Source: Crotalaria pallida (taxonomy: Eukaryota; Streptophyta; Magnoliopsida; Fabales; Fabaceae). From it: DNA of 64,000 nt. Each line of letters begins with the position of its first letter. Within the stretch, counting starts at the first letter, position 1. The notes under the pieces were generated by a model. It saw only the letters and a program-made list of their open reading frames with translations, was not told where the DNA came from and made no database searches. A program made the position numbers and the translations under genes. The stretch is taken from the NCBI GenBank assembly GCA_037953625.1, contig CM075655.1:12728001-12792000 (forward strand), in the 5' to 3' direction. Positions 58,041-64,000 of this stretch are shown one piece after another.

Positions 58041-59729
58041 ATGGCTTCAAACTCTCTGTTTGGAGGTGAAGGGAGTTCTATTAACCGTCCTCCCATGTTT
58101 GATGGGGTAGGGTACGCGTATTGGAAAGCCTGTATGAAAATTTTTATTCAAGGAGTTGGATTAAAAGTTTGGGATGCTGTCGTAAATGGTCCTTATGTTC
58201 CTACCTATGTGGTTAATGGTAACACCGTCGAAAAGCCTATGGCTGAGTGGACGGAGGAGGAGGAACCTAGAGTCCAATACGACTTGAAAGCGAAAAATAT
58301 TATAACATCTGCTTTGAGCTATGATGAGTTTTTCAAGATATCAACATGCGAGACAGCACAACAGATGTGGGATACACTTGAAGTCACGCATGAAGGTACA
58401 ACTGAAGTAAAGAGATCGAGAATCAACACGCTGACTGGTGAATATGAGTTATTCAGAATGAAAGATGGAGAATCGATTCAAGAGATCCAAAAACGCTTCA
58501 CAATGATTGTAAATCAACTGACGACATTGGGGAAGAAATTCACCAATGAGGATCTCATAAACAAAGTCCTAAGGTGTTTGGGAAGAGAATGGCAACCCAA
58601 AGTGACGGCGATTGCTGAATCAAGAAATCTATCAACTATGACGCTGGCAACTCTCTTTGGGAAGTTACAAGAGCATGAAAGTGAATTAAAAAGGTTGGCT
58701 CAGCATGAAGAAGAGAACAAGAAAGTTAAAAGTTTGGCATTCAAGGCTGAAGCACCTGCACCTGATAGTGACTCGGACAAAGAATTATTGAATGATGAAC
58801 ACATGGGTCTATTAGTGAAAAAGTTCGGGAAATTTGTGAGGAAGAAGAATTTCAACAGAAGAGACAACAACAAGAGTGGAGGATCAACCATTACATGTCA
58901 TGAGTGTGGCAAGCCTGGCCACATCAGAGCAGATTGCTATCAGTTGAAAAAGAAAGAGAATTCAGAAAAAGGCACCTCAAGTTCAAAGAAAGGGAAGCAA
59001 GCTTATCTGGCATGGCTAGACAATGAAGGAAGTTCGAATGACGATTCAGACGAACAAGAGGAGACCGCCAACATATGCTTGATGGCTCACGAAAATGAGG
59101 TAACCACTGAACTTAACTTTTCTTATGATGAATTACAAGAAGCATTTGAAGAATTGCATGAGGAATCGATGAGGTTATCCTTATTGGTTTCACTAGAAAA
59201 GAAAAATTCAGCTTCTCTTTTGGAAAAGAATAAAGAACTTAGTAAAGAAAATGAATTTTTGAAAAATCAAAATAAGGATCTGAATTTGACTTTGAAAAAT
59301 TCTTCAAACACTTCGAGTAATGACATTAAATTTAAAGCTAGTTCTTCTTCTTGTAAATTCTGCAAGGACTTGGTTAAAGAAGTAGAATATTTAAAAGAAA
59401 CCCTTGCTAAATTTACAAAAGGTAGAAATACTTTAAATTTGATGCTAGGGAGACAAAAATGTTTCTTTAATAGAGCGGGTTTAGGATATCAACCCGGTAG
59501 GCATCAAAAGAAGTTAAGTACCATTTTTGTCCCGGCTAGTAATCATAAGAAACCTCTTATTATTAGTCATATTTGTGGTAAGAAGGGCCATGGTTCACAT
59601 GAATGCATACACCGAAAAGTGAAGTTCGTTAAACCGAACAATGAAACTAGAAGGTGGCATGATTTAAACTATGGCTATACTAACGCTCAAGGACCCAAAA
59701 AGATATGGGTACCTAAAAAGAAACCTTGA
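58041..59729 (+). CDS. gag: Copia gag protein, intact
   Basis: I chose the ATG at 58041 (MASNSLFGGEGSSINRPPMF), the usual start of this family. An in-frame ATG at 58014 exists, but it lies in the leader. The UBN2/Retrotran_gag_2 region follows (YWKACMKIFIQ, AQQMWDTLEVTHEGT, INTLTGEYELFRMKDGES), then the CCHC knuckle CHECGKPGHIRADC near residue 290. A long coiled-coil-like Glu/Lys/Leu part comes next, and a second CGKKGHGSHEC motif near residue 520 lacks the first Cys. It ends with TGA. It packages element RNA in cytoplasmic particles. The frame is intact over 562 codons, so this copy is young. Pol follows in another frame. Confidence 0.93.
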   Translation: MASNSLFGGEGSSINRPPMFDGVGYAYWKACMKIFIQGVGLKVWDAVVNGPYVPTYVVNGNTVEKPMAEWTEEEEPRVQYDLKAKNIITSALSYDEFFKISTCETAQQMWDTLEVTHEGTTEVKRSRINTLTGEYELFRMKDGESIQEIQKRFTMIVNQLTTLGKKFTNEDLINKVLRCLGREWQPKVTAIAESRNLSTMTLATLFGKLQEHESELKRLAQHEEENKKVKSLAFKAEAPAPDSDSDKELLNDEHMGLLVKKFGKFVRKKNFNRRDNNKSGGSTITCHECGKPGHIRADCYQLKKKENSEKGTSSSKKGKQAYLAWLDNEGSSNDDSDEQEETANICLMAHENEVTTELNFSYDELQEAFEELHEESMRLSLLVSLEKKNSASLLEKNKELSKENEFLKNQNKDLNLTLKNSSNTSSNDIKFKASSSSCKFCKDLVKEVEYLKETLAKFTKGRNTLNLMLGRQKCFFNRAGLGYQPGRHQKKLSTIFVPASNHKKPLIISHICGKKGHGSHECIHRKVKFVKPNNETRRWHDLNYGYTNAQGPKKIWVPKKKP

Positions 59730-59772
59730 AATTCTTTGCTTGTAGGTTACTCCGGAAGAAAGAAAGTCATGA

Positions 59773-60183
59773 TGGTACTTGGACAGCGGATGCTCAAAAC
59801 ATATGACTGGAGATAAATCCAAATTTTCGCATCTCGTGCCTAAGGACCAAGGACATGTGACCTTCGGAGATAACAATCAAGGAAATATACTCGGAATCGG
59901 TAAAATTAGTACACCTCCTAACCCTTGCATTGAAAATGTTTTACATGTTGAGGGCCTGAAACACAGTTTGCTAAGTATTAGTCAATTGTGTGATAAGGGC
60001 AATAGGGTTATATTTGATTCTGATAGATGTATTATCGAGGGAAAAATTGATAATCTTATTAAGCTAATTGCTCGCAGGGTAAACAATGTTTATGTTATTG
60101 ATTTTGATTCAATTCCCTCAAATGATGCGAAATGTTTATTATCTAAAGAGGATGAATCGTGGGTATGGCATCGTAGAATAGGT
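59773..60183 (+). pseudogene. Copia pol, first part: protease and integrase start
   Basis: Protease shows YLDSGCSKHMTG (catalytic Asp in D-S-G) and HLVPKDQGHVTFGDN. Then comes the GAG-pre-integrase region (LKHSLLSISQLCDKGNRVIF) and the start of the integrase zinc finger at WHRRIG (60165-60183). The reading frame is +1 relative to gag. At 60184 a solo LTR interrupts it and the frame resumes at 63512. Confidence 0.92.
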
Positions 60184-60614
60184 TGTAACACCCCTAATTT
60201 TCGTCTCCCAAATAACCAAGAAATTAATTATAACAATTATTTTATAATTTATTTATATTAGTTTTGAAGGTTTTAGTTTTTGTACATTATGTGTTTTTAT
60301 ATATAAAAATATGAGATATATTTTTATATGGTTATTTTGTACAAAAATGTGAATATTGTAATTTAGTCCTTGGGTTGGGACCTAATTGCAATATTAAAAA
60401 GGTTTTTGAAGAAAGAGTAATTAAATTATTAATTTTTGAATTTTATCAGTATGTAACCGGTTAGAAGGGCTGTGTAACCTGTTACACGATGAACTCATAA
60501 ATTGGGATTAGTGCGTTTGATGAGTAATCACCCAATTAACCCAGAAATTGCCACGATTTCTTCCTTCCTTGAGTGAAGATAGACGTGTCGCCTTGCATGT
60601 TACTCCAATTCGTC

Positions 60615-60622
60615 TATAAAAG
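60615..60622 (+). promoter_or_regulatory. LTR promoter TATA box
   Basis: TATAAAAG about 430 bp into the LTR, with the palindrome pair about 130-160 bp upstream. Confidence 0.6.
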
Positions 60623-62183
60623 GCTGGATTGCTGAAGGATTTGGGGTTGATTCTCTGAATTTAGGGTTGAAGCTCTGTTTAGGGTTTGTAAGTTCGTCTC
60701 TGAAATTCTCCTTCGTTTCTGAGAGTTAGAACATGAGTGATACACTGTTACAAAGCTCACATCAAGGGCTTTGTATTGATATAAATATTGTGAGTTGAGA
60801 GTCCCTGAATCAAGAGAACGAAGCTTTCAAAGTAAGGGTGTTGGAGCTGTCAACACTGGTTCTGAGTTTTTGGAGCTTGCTTTGGACTTCGATTTGGGTA
60901 AGCACATGAACTTTTTGAGTCTCAAATCTGTTCAAATCTGTAGTGCATGTTGCATAGATTGAGTGTTGATGGTTTTTCCCAATTTGTTTGTCCAATTCAT
61001 GTGTCAAATCTTGTATTTTTTGGACCCTGTCAAACCTGTTGTGGACTGAAAATGGAGATTGTGGATTCTGGGGAGATCTTGCAAATTCCAGTGATTAGAT
61101 TCATCAAGCACGAACCTAAGGTAAGGGGGAAGCTTACTATTTGCTAGAATGAGAATAAATTGTGGTAGAATATAGGATGAGTCACCAAGAGACTCAAAGG
61201 GCATAAGTTAAAATGGTTAAGTGGCTTGGAGGCCAACCTGAGCTCAATTGTGGTTATGAGCAGTGTTATCTAGATGCATTCAAGCTATGTTGATGTTGGA
61301 TTCATGACTTAGTTAGCTATTATGTGAATTGATGCATTAAGTTGTGAAATATGTGCAATTATGTGCAATTTGAGTATCCATATTGAATGCATGCAATATA
61401 GATATGTTTTTGTGGTTGAACACACTAGTATTAAGGTATGTGAACTTTATTTATGAATGAAATTGGTTAAATTTGAGTATGGTAGAAAATGGTATACAAA
61501 ACCTCACTTTTCAGTGTATTTTCTGCCTAATCTAACCGGTTAGTCGAAATCTGTAACCGGTTAGAGACTGTCAATTTTCAAAGAAAATGAATTTCTGAAA
61601 TTTGCTAAATGTCCATACCATTTGTACTCAAGTTTAAGCTAAAATTTCATACAAAGACCAATCTAAAACTATGTGTTTGAGCACTATTTGGTTTAGATTG
61701 GAGGTGATGAGTTAATACCTTAATATCAAATGATAATTTCAAGAAGAAATTATGCACAAATGAAATGGGATTATGACTTAGATCTTTTGAATGATATTAT
61801 GTGTTGAACTTGAGGTATTCTGATATGCTAAGGCCTTGTGATTGGATTGAGTAGAGTATTCAAGAAAAGATTCTTTGAAAATCAGTGGTTTTATAATCAG
61901 GTCTGTAATTCTAACCGGTTAGGTGATGATGTAACCGGTTAGTACCTGAAACTTAAAAATAAAAGTTAAATTTTTGAGTAAGGATTTAGTAATACCAATG
62001 AGTAATTCTCTCAATCCAGGTCTATGAGCATATGTTAAATTTAAATTCAAAGGTGAATTTTATGAGTTAAGCCATACCTCAAGATATCATTCCGAAGTCG
62101 TGTCTTCTAAGTCATAATAATGGAATTAATGGGAACAGGACCCTGTACTCTAGGATTACCAAATTGATACAACCTACTTGATG

Positions 62184-62810
62184 ACATATTTTGGGAATGT
62201 GGCCATTGTCTGGGACATGGTTTCTTTGATACGTTCTGGGAACGTGATGCACACTCTGGGAGTGGTGCTTGATTTTATTCCAAGTATGGTTGCGATACGT
62301 TCTGGGAACGTATGTGAGTGTTCTGGGAACACGTTGGTATAATAATAGAATTAAAGATAAAACCAACCTTGATGATTGTGCATTCATATAGAATGGAAGT
62401 TTGGTTGGTAGGAACGATTATCATATTCTGGGAATATGAGGAGGGTACTCCGGGAGTACCAAATTATAACCTACTTGATGACACATTATAGATATGTGGC
62501 CAGTGTCTGGGACCTGGTTATATACGTTCTGGGAACGTATGTTAGTGTTCTGGGAAGACATTGATATGCAACCTACTTGATGACACATTATAGATATGTG
62601 GCCAGTGTCCGGGACCTGGTTATATACGTTCTGGGAACGTATGCGTTCTGGGAACGTGATGCACACTCTGGGAGTGATGCTTATTTATCCAAGTATGGTT
62701 TGCTACACGTTCTGGGAACGTGGTGCACACTCTGGGAGTGATGCTATTTATCCAAGTATGGTTCGGCATTACGTCTGGGAACGAATGTCGGTGTTCCGGG
62801 AACACAACGG
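62184..62810 (+). repeat. Cluster of hairpins with covarying stems in the solo LTR
   Basis: At least fifteen small palindromes share a TGG or CGG centre but have different complementary stems. Examples are CACTC-TGG-GAGTG (62252-62264), ATACGTTC-TGG-GAACGTAT (62295-62313, 62522-62540), GTGTTC-TGG-GAACAC (62318-62332), CATATTC-TGG-GAATATG (62422-62438) and GGTACTC-CGG-GAGTACC (62444-62460). Some larger units (CTACTTGATGACACATTATA) are repeated too. Open frames on either strand here are by-products of the repeats. Confidence 0.85.
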
Positions 62811-63511
62811 TGTATTGGATGGACGTCCAAGATGGACTTTTAGAGGCCTCAGTTGTGGAAGGAAATCATGCATCATGCCACCTGCATTGAAAGAATTATT
62901 ATGATTAACCGGGTGTGCTCATATGATTATGCATCATGATTTGCTACATGTTGACTTGTGGATGTTAGTTTTATTCTCATTTGATTATGCGAATATGTAT
63001 AGCTAACCCCCATGCCCTTATTAGGTGTTGATCGTACATCTAGCTTGCACAAAAGTCAGTGAAGGGAGATGTCCCTTAGGTGCATGCAGAGTGTAGAAAG
63101 TGTGGGTTAGGAATCCGTTGTGCAGATATCGAGGATCCGACCAGAAGGATGTTTGGACAAAGGACCAGTGACCAGCTCTATAACAATTCTATTTTTAATA
63201 AAATTTATATGATACATATTTTGGAAAGAGGTATCATAAGAGAAATTCAGTTTCATAATAATACTTATTTGGTATTAATGGACTTGTTACACTTGATATA
63301 TTTTGAGAATGTAATATGATGATTATACTATGTTTCCGCAAACTCTGATTTTACTAGTCACTTTCATCATTAATCAAGTGTTTGTGAAAATAAATTTTCA
63401 AGGGAAGGGATAATTCTTATTTTAAGATCTTTTTCCAACAATAACAAGTCCAAGTAATCATAAACTTATTACTTTTCTTATAAAGTAAGATGATATACCA
63501 GGAGTGTTACA

Positions 63512-64000
63512 TAGGTCACATCCACATGGCTCATTTAAATAAAATTTCTTCTAAAAACTTAGTAGTTGGTCTGCCAAAGCAAATTTTTTCTATTTCTGAA
63601 AAATGTGATCCTTGTTCTAAATCAAAACTCACAAGGGCATCTTTTCCTTCTAAAAACCTTGTTTCTTCTCAAAGGCCCTTGGAACTTTTACATATGGATC
63701 TTTTTGGACCGTGTCAAACGAAAAGCTTTGGTGGCAACTATTATTGTTTAGTTGTGGTGGATGACTATTCTAGATATACATGGACGCTTTTTATTACTCA
63801 TAAAAATGACGCATTTCATGAATTTAAAAAGTTAGCCAAGATTATTCAAAACCAGTTGCATTTAAGCATTGCATCCATTAAAACTGATCATGGTGGAGAA
63901 TTTGAAAATCATCTTTTTGAAAAATTTTGCGAAAAACATGGAATTAAGCATTATTTTTCCGCTCCAAGAACTCCTGAGCAAAATGGGGTTCTGGAGAGGA
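63512..64000 (+). pseudogene. Copia pol, second part: integrase, runs off the window
   Basis: The frame resumes after the solo LTR with HIHMAHLNKISSKNL, CDPCSKSKL (completing the HHCC finger) and the catalytic core: MDLFGP and VVDDYSRYTW (first Asp), IKTDHGGEF (second Asp) and TPEQNGVLER (Glu). It is open to the last base. RT and RNase H should follow beyond the window. Apart from the insertion the integrase looks intact. Confidence 0.93.

Larger units (their letters stand above)
60179..63516 (+). mobile_element. Solo LTR, 3.3 kb, TSD TAGGT, inside copia integrase
   Basis: 60184-63511 starts TGTAACACCCC and ends GGAGTGTTACA. TAGGT flanks both sides (60179-60183, 63512-63516), and removing it restores an open integrase frame. 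It has no gag or pol. Paired TAACCGGTTA-type palindromes lie near 60454-60486, 61533-61564 and 61911-61942. A TATAAAAG box is at 60615-60622, and a dense cluster of short hairpins at 62184-62810. The architecture matches the chromovirus-type LTRs at 27382 and 33060. Confidence 0.93.

Noticed and set aside
62112..62904. Frames on both strands rich in VPRTY or GNV repeats
   Set aside because: They arise from the hairpin repeats in the solo LTR.

Overview
This window is a plant nuclear repeat island, most likely from a legume (Phaseoleae/soybean-like). The legume call is an inference from recognised repeat styles: Maximus/SIRE-type copia LTRs studded with GTAATCGATTAC, Tekay-type chromoviruses with very long LTRs, a CACTA transposon with CACTACTACAA ends, plant L1 and SINE insertions, Stowaway-like MITEs and plant mobile domain coding sequence. 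No intact ordinary host gene was found. Most coding sequence belongs to transposable elements in various states of decay.

Layout. 1-2.9 kb: the 5' end of a minus-strand Ty3/gypsy element (PBS plus LTR 486-1482) abuts the 3' end of a Ty1/copia element (RT/RNase H remnant plus LTR 2514-2871). 2.9-10 kb: AT-rich DNA with several short inverted-repeat elements (3595-3770, 3978-4112, 4134-4378, 8506-8667, 8913-9362, 9895-10033), a SINE with a perfect 12-bp target duplication (9520-9627), and a gypsy-like LTR with internal tandem repeats that is split by a copia-like LTR. 10-14.5 kb: two oppositely oriented gypsy LTR fragments and a decayed plant-mobile-domain gene (11779-14280).

14.5-42 kb is one minus-strand copia element. 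Its 3' LTR (14506-38881) has been split twice: by an 11.4-kb CACTA element (15553-26955, TSD GTA) and by a Tekay-type LTR (27382-38733, TSD AAAGA/AAAGG). The Tekay-type LTR in turn carries a 5'-truncated chromovirus (pol 30093-33023 plus a 5.2-kb LTR). The copia internal region (RNase H, RT, protease, gag) lies at 39319-41933. 42-54.9 kb: a very large minus-strand solo LTR (42061-52759, TSD AAAGA) holds a copia solo LTR (42299-44035, TSD GGCTA) and a 5'-truncated L1 LINE (48982-51560, 15-bp TSD). Fragments of another LTR and a gypsy 5' end follow. 54.9-64 kb: a copia gag remnant is interrupted by a younger sister copia element (5' LTR 56249-57990, intact gag, protease and integrase). Its integrase is split by a 3.3-kb solo LTR (60184-63511, TSD TAGGT).

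The CACTA element carries a TNP2-type transposase with four in-frame stops and a second, multi-exon gene ending in a Ulp1-type cysteine protease whose catalytic residues are visible. The most unusual signals are inside the long chromovirus-type LTRs. Downstream of the promoter, several hold clusters of small hairpins whose stems differ but remain self-complementary around a fixed core. Upstream of the promoter they carry pairs of short palindromes whose sequence differs between families. Two also carry a related short ORF embedded in the LTR.
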